This document shows, piece after piece, positions 10,954 through 22,336 of a DNA stretch of 64,000 nt (positions are counted from its first letter, which is position 1; each line of letters begins with the position of its first letter). The stretch comes from Cephalotus follicularis. Taxonomy: Eukaryota > Streptophyta > Magnoliopsida > Oxalidales > Cephalotaceae. The stretch lies in assembly GCA_001972305.1 (NCBI GenBank), contig BDDD01005919.1, positions 1-64,000 of the forward strand, read 5' to 3'. The translations under genes were made by a program, and so were the position numbers. A model generated the notes under the pieces. The model was not told where the DNA came from and ran no database searches. It saw only the letters and a program-made list of their open reading frames with translations.

Positions 10954-11330
10954 ATGAATGGTAGAGTCTTCACTCTTACTCAGACAGAAGTTCTGGAGTC
11001 TACTTCTATTGTTGGAGGTATATTGTATATTTACGGTTTTTCTGCTAGAGTGTTGATGGATCCTGGAGCATCATATTCATTTATTGCTTCACGGTTTGCA
11101 TCTTGTTTGAGTATGACACCCGATTGCATTCCATATATTCTCGATTTGAGTGCACATGCTGGAGATTCCATGTGCACCGATTCTGTGTATAAGAGTTGCA
11201 AGATTTTTATGGCGGGCATTCCATTGTATACGAATCTTATTGTTTTACCCATTCGGGACTTCGATGTCATCTTGGGTATGGATTGGCTGTCAGCCCATCG
11301 TGTCATATGGACCGTTACAGTAAGATAGTG
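10954..11330 (+). pseudogene. G1 aspartic protease region (fossil)
   Basis: It resembles the retropepsin segment of Ty3 polyproteins. The active-site neighbourhood MDPGASYSFIAS lies near 11056-11091, and the hydrophobic FDVILGMDWLSAH near 11260-11298. It lies directly between the gag knuckle and the reverse transcriptase, as expected in this family. It is a fossil. Confidence 0.75.
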
Positions 11331-11479
11331 GATTTTTGTCTGCCTAATGGTACTACCTTCCAGTTTATGGGAGACAAGGGATTTTTGACACTGATTATAT
11401 CCTTCACTCATGTATCAAATTATCTTGAGAAAGGATGCAAAGGATACTTGGCTTATGTGATTGATAGTAGGAAGGAGAA

Positions 11480-12147
11480 GGGATTGAGCCTTGAGGAGAT
11501 TCTTGTTGTAAGTGAATTTCCTGATGTATTTCCTGCAGATTTTGTATCATTGTCGCCGAAAAGGAATATGGAGTTTGTCATTGATCTCGTGCCTGGTACA
11601 GCTCCTATTTCTTAGGCACCATACAGAATGGCTCCTGCAGAATTGAGGGAGTTAAAGGTGCAATTTCATGACATGATTGACAAAGGGTTCATTCGGCCTA
11701 TTGTTTCCCCGTGGGGTGCACCGGTAATGTTTGTGATGAAGACAGATGGGTTGATGAGACTTTGAATTGATTACCAGATGTTGAATAAGGAAATAGTTAA
11801 GAACAAATATCCTCTTCCACATATTGAGGAATTGTTCGATCAGTTACAAGGACAAAGGGTGTTCTCTAAACTTGATTTTGAGATCGGGTTACCACCAGTT
11901 GAGATTACGGGAAGGAGATATTGAGAAGACTGCCTTCCGAACACTGTATGGTCATTATGAGTTTCTGGTAGTGCCGTTTGGTGTCACCAATGCACCGAAA
12001 ACCTTCATGTCATTGATGAATGATGTGTTTAGATCGTACTTGGACCAGTCTGTTGTTGTATTCATTGACGATATATTGGTGTATTCGAGGAGTGAGGAGG
12101 AGCATGTGTACCACCTGAGATTAGATTTGCAGATTCTTAGAGAGTAG
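11480..12147 (+). pseudogene. G1 reverse transcriptase region (fossil)
   Basis: Ty3-type reverse transcriptase remnant. Landmarks are FPDVFPADFVSLSPKRNMEF (near 11518-11577), WGAPVMFV (near 11710-11740), [17 protein letters not shown] (near 11948-11998) and the catalytic [12 protein letters not shown] at about 12055-12090. The body is interrupted in several places. It continues downstream into RNase H. Confidence 0.85.
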
Positions 12148-12159
12148 CGATTGTACACC

Positions 12160-12840
12160 AAATTCGGTAAGTGTGAGTTTTGGCTCGATCATGTGATCTT
12201 TCTTTGTCACATAGTATTTGGGGAAGGTTTGGCGGTGGACCCATCGAAGACTGAGGTTGTCCGAGATTGGCCATAACCGAAGAATGTGACTGAAGTACAC
12301 AGTTTTCTCGGATTGGCTGGTTATTATCGGAGATTCATCTAGAATTTCTAAAGAATAGCCGCACCATTGATGCAGCTAACCCATAAGAAGACCTTATTTG
12401 TCTGGGATGAGGATTGTGAAGCTAGTTTCCAGGAATTGAAGGATCGGTTGATTTCTGCTCCTATTTTGGCATTGGCCGATGGTAATGAGGATTTTGCTGT
12501 GTATAGCAATGCTTCGGGTAAGGGATTGGGTTGTGTGTTGATGAAACGTGTTAGGGTGATTGCATATGCTTCGAGGAAGCTGAAACCCTATGAAGAGAAT
12601 TACTCGATGCATGATCTTCAATTGGCTGCTATTGTGTTTGCTCTTCAGAAGTGGAGACATTATTTGTATGGAGCATAGTTTGAGATATTTACTAATCATA
12701 CAAGTTTGAAGTACCTGTTCTGCAAAGATGAGTTGAACATGAGGAAGCGTAGATGGGTTGAGTTCTTCAATGATTGTGATTGCAATATTCAATACCATCC
12801 TGGAAAAGTGAATGTGGTTCCTGATGCACTAAGCTGTAAA
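12160..12840 (+). pseudogene. G1 RNase H region (fossil)
   Basis: It contains the connection segment and RNase H landmarks of Ty3 elements. These are LAGYYRRF-like sequence near 12315-12345, [14 protein letters not shown] near 12500-12543, [20 protein letters not shown] near 12565-12625, and WRHYLYG near 12653-12675. The phrase [14 protein letters not shown] follows near 12795-12835. It is broken. Confidence 0.8.
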
Positions 12841-12939
12841 GCTATGATAACTAGTACGATGGTGTCTCAATGGAGAATGCTGGAAGATTTTCAAAAGTGG
12901 ACTCCATTTGTACAGTCCCTAGAGTTTTTATTGCCAGTC

Positions 12940-13902
12940 TCCGAGCTCAGCCAGCATTACTTAATGAGATAAAGAATGCGCCACTGTATGATTCTGAGTT
13001 GCAGAAAATCCGAGAGGATTTAGAGACCTGGTTTGCAAGTACATTCCGATGGCATACTGAGATATAGACGACGAGTTTGTCTTCCAACTGTGGATGTGTT
13101 GAAGAATGAATTGCTTTATGAAGCTCAAAAATCTCAGTATAGTATTCATCATGGTAGCATGAAAATGTATCAGGATATGAAGCAGATTTATTGGTCGCCT
13201 GGTATGAAGTGTGAGATTGCTGAATATGTTGCTAGGTGTTTGACTTGTGAACGGGTCAAAGCCGAACACCAGAGGCAAGCAGGATCATTACAGTCATTGC
13301 CAGTAGCGGAATGGAAATGGGAACACGTGACCATGGATTTTGTTTCTGGATTTCCATTGGCTCAAAACCGTTATAATTCAGTGTGGGTTATCGTTGATAG
13401 ACTCACAAAGTCCGCTCACTTCTTGCCGACTCATGCTACTGATTCAGCGTGCAAGTTGGCTCGGTTGTATGTAAAAGAGAATGTGAGATTGCACGGTGTT
13501 CCAGTGAGTATTGTGTGCGATCGAGATTCAATTTTCACTTCCAACTTTTGGAAGAGATTCCAGACAGCTTTTGGGATGAAGATGAATTTTAGCACAGCTT
13601 TTCATACACACACTGATGGATAGTCAGAGCGTACCATCCAGACCTTGGAGGATATGCTCCGAGCTTGCGTTATTGATTTTGGTGGTAATTGGGAAGATCA
13701 GATTCCCTTGATAGAGTTTTCGTACACTAATAGCTATCATTTGAGTATTGGTATGGCTCCGTACGAAGCTCTTTATGGACAAAAATGTAGATCGCCTATC
13801 TGTTGGGATGAAGTGGGTGAACAACCGATACTTGGGTCGAATCTGCTGGAGGAGACTACAGAAAAGGTCAAAACGATTAAAGAGAGATTACTTGCATCTT
13901 AG
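12940..13902 (+). pseudogene. G1 integrase region (fossil)
   Basis: The HHCC zinc domain is visible (HHGSMKMYQDMKQIYW near 13147-13194 and CLTCERVKAEH near 13239-13271). The core domain follows with MDFVSGFP (near 13333), [14 protein letters not shown] (near 13388-13430) and a TLEDMLRACV region with YNSYH-like sequence after it (13645-13745). MAPYEALYGQKCRSPICW near 13753-13806 is the typical Ty3 integrase end. It is broken. Confidence 0.85.
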
Positions 13903-13944
13903 AATCGACAAAAGAGTTACGTCGACAGCGTAAAAAGGAGACCT

Positions 13945-14305
13945 TTGACGTTTGATGTCGGAGGACATGTATTTTTGAAGGTATCTCCTTGGAAGGGTGT
14001 TCAAAGGTTTGGGAAAAATGGCAAGCTAGCTCCACGCTATATTGGTCCTTTTCAGATTCTAGAGAGAGTTGGGGAGGTAGCTTATCAGTTTGCTTTTCCT
14101 CCTGCATTGTCAAACGTACATGACGTCTTCCATTTTTCTAAGTTGCGGAGTTACATCCGAGATCCATCACATATCTTTGATTATGACTCGATATCGGTGC
14201 AAGATGATCTTTCTTGCAAGGAGTCACCTGTGAGGATCCTTGATTGGAAGACGCAAATGATGAGGAACCGAACCATTCCTATGGTGAAGGTTCAATGGCA
14301 GTTCC
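13945..14305 (+). pseudogene. G1 integrase C-terminus, left of Copia-2
   Basis: It contains [20 protein letters not shown] and YIGPFQILERVGEVAYQ, then VHDVFHFSKLRSYI, which is the GPF/Y-type end of chromovirus integrases. At 14305 the sequence meets Copia-2. The remainder of the tail lies at 36783-36895. The flanks GTTCC at 14301-14305 and 36778-36782 are the Copia-2 target-site duplication. Confidence 0.85.
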
Positions 14306-14627
14306 TATTGGAAACATGGCAAGGGTTCTCGATCGATTTGGTCCTAGGACGCTAGTGTGTATAATTTTAATTTTTCAAAAACACCAAGACAGTAAGTCAA
14401 GGTTCACACTAACATCTTACTACGAAACATAAAAGCCTAGGATCTCCGTTTAATTAACAATCGAACTAAAATAAATATCAATGTAACGCCCGGGATTTTC
14501 ATTTATGTGTAATCTTGCTTTTCCAATGTAATTTTACACCTTGTGTTAATGAGAATCGTGTTTTCCCTCTTTTGTGTGTTGAAATGTTGCAAGATAGTGT
14601 GTTGTTATGTGTTTTTTTGTGCAGGGG

Positions 14628-14758
14628 CAGCCGACTGCCACAGGTAGGCAGCCGACTGGACCCTTTGCTGAGGCGTGGCAGCCAGCTGCTGTGAGGAAGC
14701 AGCCGGCTGGTGGGAGTGTCGGTAGAAACAGCCGACTGCAGGCCAAGGCAGTCGACTG
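14628..14758. repeat. GTCGAC/GCCGAC cluster A5, upstream of TATA-like box
   Basis: Copies start at 14628, 14649, 14679, 14700, 14729 and 14749, with spacings 21, 30, 21, 29 and 20. Most are CAGCCGACTG and the last is the exact palindrome CAGTCGACTG. The cluster ends about 100 bases upstream of CATAAAA at 14860. Confidence 0.8.
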
Positions 14759-14859
14759 ACATGCGCCAGACATCCCACATGCTGTCTGCCTTAAGTGACA
14801 TAAAGGGATAGTGTTTTGGTTTTTATGGCATATGGCAGAGGAGGGGCCAGGTCTTCCTC

Positions 14860-14866
14860 CATAAAA
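14860..14866 (+). promoter_or_regulatory. TATA-like box in S1
   Basis: CATAAAA lies in CTTCCTCCATAAAACACAG and is followed by the pyrimidine-rich stretch CTTTCTCTCCTCTTTCTCC, a plant-type start-site context. It is placed between clusters A5 (upstream) and A6 (downstream). Confidence 0.45.
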
Positions 14867-15289
14867 CACAGCCTTTCTCTCCTCTTTCTCCATCATTCTC
14901 TGTGTTTTCCAAGAGATTTCTTGTGAGTTTGAGAGTGGAAGTGTGTGTGTGTTGAGGTTACGGAGCTTGTGTGTTGGAAACCGAAAGCTTGGAGGCTTGA
15001 CAGTGGGAGTTCGGACCTGTGGAAGGTTGCTGAACGTGTTGGGGTTGCAAGAGCTTCGGATTTAGACATAAAGAGGTGGATTGCAACTCCTAACTTGGAG
15101 TTCTAAGGTGGGGGGAAGTCGTTTTTGCAACATAATTTCAATTGTTAATGTTTTTGATGGAATAAAATGCATGTTTATGTTATATTGTGAGCTTGGAACG
15201 TGTATGTGCATAAATATGTCATTTTGGGTTGTGTTGGGTGTGTGATTGTGGCTGTTTTAGCAGCTGGTTTTTACACCTGTTGCATAATC

Positions 15290-15598
15290 CAGCCGACTGC
15301 CCACCTTGGGCAGTCGACTGCCTACGGGTCCAGCCGACTGTTCTTGGGAGGCCAGTCGACTACCCATGTTCATTTCCAGAAAATGTCTGCAGGGGTTGTG
15401 TAGTCGACTGCTGTAGGTCAACAGCCGACTGTGGGGGTGTGGACAGCCGACTGTCCTGAGGGCCAGCCGACTGTCAAGTGAGAGTAGTCGACTGTCTAGA
15501 TAGACAGCCGACTGCCTGGTTGTGTAGCCGACTGCCTGGGAGTGGCAGCCGACTACTTTGAGGGGAACAGCCGACTGCCAGTGGTAGGCAGCCGACTG
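15290..15598. repeat. Phased GTCGAC/GCCGAC array A6, 14 copies
   Basis: Ten-base copies start at 15290, 15311, 15331, 15353, 15401, 15422, 15444, 15463, 15485, 15505, 15525, 15546, 15568 and 15589. Twelve of thirteen spacings are 19-22 bases. Ten copies have the core GCCGAC and four have GTCGAC. The eleven or so bases between copies differ from one gap to the next, so the motif and its spacing are better kept than the spacer. GCCGAC equals the plant DRE/CRT core (RCCGAC) bound by DREB/CBF factors. Whether it is bound is unknown. Confidence 0.9.
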
Positions 15599-17071
15599 TT
15601 GGGGGCCTGTTTTGCCCGTGAACATATGTATGCATCGTGTATTGTGATGTTTTGCTTCGTGGAGCTTTATAAACTGTTTAGGGTATCGTGATCATTGAGT
15701 TTGAACTGTTATAACATATTTCTGGAAGTGCATTGCAGTTAATGAAAAATCATTACTTTACACGAAATTATACGTTTTGAGAAATATATACTTTCGAACC
15801 GTGAAAATGACTTCCAAAAACACCGTGAACTGAATTTTGTGATATCGAGAACCGTGAACCGTGACATCGTGAAAATGAGTTGTTTTCAGGTATTTTGTTT
15901 TATAAACTACTTGGAAAACTGTTTTGAGCATCGAGATGATTGTGATTGTGATTGAGCTTGACTGTGATTGCTGTTTGTGATTTTGATTGTGGCCGTAGTA
16001 GTTGCGTGGCGGAGATGCCAGCGATGACTAGTGGTCTGGTCGACTCTGGGGCCAGGAGTTGGCTGGGTGACTTACTGTATTGTGACCTGTTTCGTGCCGT
16101 CCGAAGTCGGGGCCGATGTCGGGATGTACGACGTTGGGGCCAGGAGTTGGCGACGCTCTTCGTACCCACCGTGAACTGTGAACCGTGTATTGTGTAGTCC
16201 TTTGGACTTGTTTGAGACCGTGCATTGTGACATCGTGGCATCGTGATTACTGTGATATCGTGACATTGTGTTTTGGCATATGCATATGCATATCTATATT
16301 TATATATATATATATGCATCGAGATATAGTATGTATTGCATCATGCTGCTTTCATACTTGGTTTTATTGATATTGTGTTGCTTTTATGACTTTGGCCGAA
16401 TGAGGACAAAGGCTAACCCCCTACTGTTGCAGATTGATGCTGCGTTTTGGATATCGCCGGGCATGGCCGTATCGAACTGTGATGTGGAGGAGTTTTATGC
16501 TTTAAGTGCTTTGTTAAGCAGTGTAGCGAACATGTTGTACTTTGGCTTATGTACTAATGTTTTGCTATTGTTGTTGTATCAATTTTGGATCATGCTCCGC
16601 TTGTGGGCTTTTTAACTATGTTTTACCGTGGATGTTGTGGGAATCATGCGGTTTGGGACGCATGGTTCCGTTTGTTTCCAGCTTATATATAAATGCTTCC
16701 GCAAGATGATGTCTGTTTAAAAGTTTTAAATTTTATCGTTCTCTGTATAAGCTGGATACCTGTTAAATTGCCATGTTGTTTGTTGTTAATGCAAGCGGGG
16801 TGTGAAAATCAATCATGCATATAAAATTAAACCGAAACCATATCGGTAAACATAAAAGCATAAGGGAAGCAACCATACCAACGCTGGAGGCTTCACCACT
16901 TTTCCGCTACACGCTTGCCGAAGCCATGCCAGTCATCGGAACATCCGCCGGATTTCAGACAGTCCACGTTGGGTCCGATCTTGACACCACCGGACTCCAA
17001 AAAAACTGCTCTACCCATTTCTGGTGTAGACTGGCAGGGAATTGCGCTGGAACACGAGGAACAGCGGCGGT

Positions 17072-17099
17072 GACTCACTGAGTTCGGACTCAGTGAGTC
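17072..17099. other. 12-base hairpin in Copia-2 3' LTR
   Basis: GACTCACTGAGT at 17072-17083 and ACTCAGTGAGTC at 17088-17099 are exact reverse complements around a four-base loop. The stem is unchanged in the other LTR at 34718-34745, although the loop differs. The stem also contains TGACTCA-like sites that plant bZIP factors can bind. Confidence 0.75.
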
Positions 17100-19134
17100 T
17101 CAGTCAACTCGCCATTGACCGGCCATGACATATGTGGACGTTAACAACTCAATCTTCACACTGGTGGTCGAGACTCGGCGAGACTCGGCCTGGAGCGCTA
17201 AGAACAGCCGGCGGAGAGTCACTGAGTTGACTCGCCATTCACCATCAACAGCCGCCAAGCCACCAAACACCTCAACTCCTTCATCTCATCACACCTACAG
17301 CACATACTCGTCGTGACCCGGGCCAGAATGTCAAGTCACAGCGGCCGACGTATCAACTCGGCAGAGTTGACTCACAGAACGCAAACACCAGCCAAACGAC
17401 CGGAAAACGCAAAGGGAAGATCAAAATGGATAGAGCCAACGATTTGGCTCCACCCACTGTGATCATCGGTGGTGGAAGAGACGCCGGGGGCAGGGTGACG
17501 GCAAAAATGCGTCACTGTCTCCAGGGAGAAAACGGGGAGAAAAAAGAGGAGAAAACGAGAGAGAGAGGAGGAAAGACTTACCAGGGACGAACGAACGCCT
17601 CATCCCGGCGATCGGAGTTAAGCGCCGGCGTCTTCTCCGGCCAAACGCGCTTCCTACGGGCTGCGCAACCATTGCGCACTCTCTCTCGCCAAAATGCACG
17701 AGTCTTGCGTTTTTGGCGTGTAATCATATTCATAAAAGAGAAAATCTCTATTTTGTCTTTTCTTTTTCTTTTTCTTTATTTCATTTAAATCTCTTTTAGT
17801 ATAATTTGTTTCTCTCCCAATTAATTAAAGACTCTCTCTTCAATTAATTTTATTTAATAAAATTAAATCATGCTCCGACATTAAATCTCTTAATATATCA
17901 ATAAGGAAAATTGTGAAGAGAGGAACAAACCAAAAATGTGTAATTGATATATACTAGTTTAAAAAAACTAGATTTAACACCAAGCGAGCATGTGTGCAGC
18001 ATGCGTCACTTTTCCAATAATCTGGCGGGACCTGAAAGCCTATCGATCTCTAGTATGATGATAAATTCCCAGAGCACCCCGTCATCTGGTACGACTACTT
18101 TAATAGTCACCAACTACTAGAATAGCCCCGGTGTGATCTCCAGTCACCCCCCGGATCCGTGTATTACCACGTCTATCAATCAGGGACCGAATAACCAGTC
18201 GCTGTATCCAGTCATCGGCATATGTGTAGTGTTTCCCTAGTCATACTTAGCTCCGATCAACGGTCTAGGGTTTGTATGAATGTTACCCCTAGATTTAGCC
18301 ATGATACTAAATATCTATGATCGCATTGAAACTATGACAGACCTCCCATGGAAACTACCTCATCTCCGGTTCGTCTATAACCTGATCAGGATTTTAGGTC
18401 TGCAGTGTACATAGATAAATGGAGCTGGTCACCCTCTACCCGGGTGTGACGATTCCTTGTTGCGCGCTTGCTCATACATCGCAATGCAGCTTCCACAAGA
18501 CCCAAAGACAACCCTTTTGCCAACACGTGGCTAGTGCTGGGGAAGGCGGAAATCAAAGTCAAGTAGTCACTAGACAATGCATGCTAGTCGCTCAGCTCAA
18601 AGGAACATCGTAGGCGTGGACCTACTAGTCACCATAGACTATACACTACTGTTACCATAGGAATCCCTATTGACATGGGTGTAGACTATCCAAATAGGGA
18701 TCTTCTTGGTAGGTCTGTTGAGCATCATGCAACCACGCACGCACCGCAATTAGCTCTAGGATAATACCGAATGGTCCATGAGATGATCCATCCTCCCTCC
18801 TTGGGAGCGAGCGTAATGTGCCAAGTCTTTATCACGGTTCTACAATGGCCCAAAGATTGTGAACCTATGACTTGGAACAAGTTTAGTCACAAGGAATAAG
18901 GATCTCAATCTCATGGCCTCCCTTACGAGAGATCCAACCCTTTGATGTGATAGGGCAATATATGGCATACAGTTAATTAAGAATAATTATTTTGTTCCTT
19001 TTGGTTGGTTGGGATGTGCCTTATATTCTTGCCAATATAAATAAAATTGCACATAGAACATAACTGGAACTAAGAACGTTGAATCCGAGTGTACATGTAG
19101 CCTCTCGTGGCTTGCAGGGATACCTAATTCAAAC

Positions 19135-20659
19135 AATCTCCCACTTGGCCCTATAGCCACGAAGACCTTATAGCCTAAGCATATCGTACATGACCCCCAC
19201 AAGTACTGAATTGCTAAAGGCATAGGTAAGTAGGTCTGTTAAGTTTGCTTCCCACGCAACTCTCTCTATGGTGACATCTACTCTCATGATGTCTCCTATA
19301 TTTCCTCAATAACATCTCTTTCAAAATGTTACGTTCATCTATGATCTCCATGATCAAAATGATACCGTTGCTGTATATGTTTGGGCGATAATGAGACCCA
19401 GGTTCCTTGGTTTGTGCAAAACCCCATCATCGTCCTTATGCTGTACAACTGCATAACGATGAATAGAACCACATAAAGTTCCGTAATGAACTTCCGCTAC
19501 CAAACCAGCTACCATAACCGGTATCACAGCTTGCAAGATACTCTTATGCCATGGTGGAGTCTTCAGTCCTCGACTGCCACAAACTCCTCCTACTCACACA
19601 GCACTTCCATTCAGGACCAACACATATCCTGAAATGGATTTGTGATCATCCGGATCACTATTGAAACTAGAGTTAACCTAACTCTTACATCTTAATTCAC
19701 TATCTTCTCCATGTGTCAAGAAATAATCATGAATCTTTCAGGCATTATATCCTCTTGATAATGTCCCACTCTCTCTTACAGGGACTGGACTGAAATCGAT
19801 TAGCCAAACCCTTAGGCATATCGACATCAGGCTCAGTACGAAGTATGGAATACATGATGGAGCCTATTGCTGAAGCATAAGGTTACCTATTCATGCGTGT
19901 CCTCTCCTCATATGTCTTGGAAGACATCCTCTTGGAAAGGTGAATTCCTTGGCTAATTGGCAATAAGCCACACATGGAATTCGCTCCATACCATTTCAGC
20001 TCCCTGCTGATGTACTGGCTTTGGGAAAGTCTAAGCAATCTACTCGAACTACTCTTTAGATCTTCATTCTCTAAAACGTAGAAAGCCCTTCCCAAATCCT
20101 TTGAGGAGAAATTCTTGCATAACTGTACTTCAACATACCTACAACATCCTTTGTGATAGTACATCATCGATATACAGTATCAAGAAAGTGATTTCTGGGT
20201 TATCCTGTTTCCGGTAGACATTAGGCTTATCCATATATTTGATAAAATCAAAATGGATATTTCAGCTATGGGATGCTTGCTTAAGGTCATAGACCTTTGG
20301 AGCTTGTACCTCTTGTGCTAATGCTCTTTGGATGTAAACCGCTTGGGTTTTGGACATAAAGATGTCCTCTTCAAGATATTCACTCTTGCAGACCATCTTG
20401 ACATCCATTTTCCATAACTCATTACCACAATGAGCAGCAATTGCAAGCATAATCCGAATGGACTTAAGCATTGCAATTGGTGAGAAAGTTCCCAGTATAT
20501 ACAGACCTCTTGTCTTAGTGTGTACCCTTTCGCAATCAATTGCGCTTTAAAGGTTTTTCACCTTTTCCATTAACGCCAATCTTCCTCGTGAAGATTTACT
20601 TAGCATCTGGTAGGGTTTTAAGCCTTCGAGTGCGTATACCAAGTCCCTTACTTGATAGG
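19135..20659 (-). pseudogene. Copia-2 body, left part: RNase H and reverse-transcriptase remains
   Basis: The sequence aligns at the DNA level with the better-kept Copia-1 pol region (54617-55700). It shares TGGATCACTATTGAAACT, the RNase H phrases near 19600-19660, and the TACTGGCTTTGGGAAAG segment near 20010-20030. Readable protein phrases include the LSQSQYISRELKWY segment near 20000-20040 on the minus strand. It is strongly decayed with many breaks. G2 interrupts it at 20660. Confidence 0.75.
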
Positions 20660-22129
20660 TGTAACACCCCTGGATGGCGGGAGTCGTCACAGGTCATAAT
20701 ACAGATCATAACATAGCATAACTCAACTGAACATAACATAGGCATAACTTTATTCGCTAAAAACGTGGCGATCAAAACATAACATATTCTGTAAATTGAT
20801 CAAAACTTAAAACTTATCATATTCGAAAAACTTAACATATTTTTCAAGTCAATAATTAGAAACGTAAACCATAAGTACTTATTGTTCATGACCAACTGTA
20901 ACAGAAAACATAACATGATCACATTCCTAAGGATCCTTGACATAATGGTGGTCATCTCTCATTCACACTTTCCCCCGCTGCTCCTGATAACCTACTGCAT
21001 GGAAACAAAAACGCGGCTGAGCAAACTTTAGTACGGATAAAGAATATAAAACAGTAACAATAATTTAAAAGGAGTAAGATTCAATAAAACTCGTAACAAA
21101 AATCTTAAGCAGTATTTCATTTAAACGTTCATTTCATAAAACCCAATTTCATAACGTTTGAAACATATACGAAACGTTTCAAAATCACAATTTCATAATT
21201 CATACTGAGCCACATAACATATCATATAACATAAACATATATGGCAAGCGAGGCGCTAATTTCACATGCCCATTAGAATTGAAGTGTACGACACTACACA
21301 AGTCAATCCTCATACATATCATATCATATCACACAATGCATATCTTATCACATATGCTAGATACTAGAATCGATTCATACGCCTCTATCATATATAGCGG
21401 ATTCATAAATCCACCTCATGGGATTTATTCATAACATACAGAGATACCGTAGACTAATAACACCGCTATGGAAGTGTCATGTCCCCGTGCCAAGCCTACA
21501 ACAAGCCTATGGTACACCCCATAGTTGGGTACAAATACTCAGTATTTAATCACTTCCAAAACATTGATTTATCAAAATCAATTTAGAAACACATAAAATA
21601 TGCTTTTTCAAAACATATTCAAAAATCGTTAGCAAACGATATCGTTTACATAACATACATTTCATAATCGGAGTATCAACTCATTTATTTCCCACCATAA
21701 ACGAGAGGATCATGACATATAACATATCGTATCATAATATAAGATTAAAGTCAGGAACATTAAATTCGTAAAATGTCAAAACCGACTTTATTTTCCAGAA
21801 CATATCAAATTCATAAACATAACGAGTTCATAAAACCAAAGGAACATATCATAAAAGTAAAACTGATTTTCATTCGATAAAACCAGATGGCCAAAGGGCG
21901 ATAGAAATCCGTACTTTATTAGTTCACAAAAGTACTTATGAAAAGATTGCTAAGTCAACTCCCCTTTGAAGCACAATAATCTAAAAGACACAAAACTATT
22001 CATATAAGGGTCTGAGAATCATTAGAGACATAAAATAGATTCATTACAATGTTTAGAACAGACCCGGATCGATTCGAAGAGCAAACGGATCAAAAAAGTT
22101 GAAAACGTGAATTTTTTTTCTAGAAAAAA

Positions 22130-22336
22130 CAGCCGACTGTCACAGAGCTCCAGCCGACTGTGGAAGCTTGGCAGTTGACTAATCATCAGGGCCAATCGAC
22201 TACTCAAAACAGACTACAGGCAGTCGACTGTGACAGAGGTCCAGCCGACTGTGTAAAGCAAGGCGGTCGACTGATTTATACAAACAGCCGACTACACAAG
22301 GCTAGACAGCCGACTGTCACTAAGAACAGTTGACTG
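22130..22336. repeat. GTCGAC/GCCGAC cluster A7
   Basis: Copies start at 22130, 22151, 22172, 22193, 22221, 22242, 22264, 22285, 22307 and 22327. Eight of nine spacings are 20-22 bases and one is 28. Versions seen include CAGCCGACTG, CAGTCGACTG and the derived CAGTTGACTG and CAATCGACTA. In transcript direction it lies about 950-1,130 bases after the TATA box. Confidence 0.85.

Larger units (their letters stand above)
14482..16807 (+). mobile_element. S1: solo LTR related to G1 LTRs
   Basis: This 2,326-base LTR has no internal region. It runs TGTAACGCCCGGG to GGGGTGTGAAA and is flanked by the five-base duplication ATCAA. Shared blocks with G1 LTRs include TTAATGAGAATCGTG-like sequence at the start and the CGTTGGGGCCAGGAGTTGGC block near 16131. 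Solo LTRs of this kind normally arise by recombination between the two LTRs of a full copy. It carries the two best-preserved GTCGAC/GCCGAC clusters in the window. Confidence 0.85.
14306..19134 (-). repeat. Copia-2 3' LTR, split by S1
   Basis: LTR sequence is 14306-14481 and 16808-19134. The interruption by S1 is flanked by ATCAA at 14477-14481 and 16808-16812. It holds a 12-base hairpin at 17072-17099, many TGACTC/GAGTCA phrases near 17072-17350, and the stretch 17830-17870 rich in self-complementary AT. No genuine coding region is seen. Confidence 0.9.

Noticed and set aside
15290-15598. CRISPR-like regular repeat array
   Set aside because: Repeats are only ten bases with spacers of about eleven, there are no cas genes, and the setting is a plant LTR.
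16815-17788. Open frames of 60-120 residues in the Copia-2 LTR
   Set aside because: The partner LTR does not keep the same frames, and the proteins look like translated LTR.
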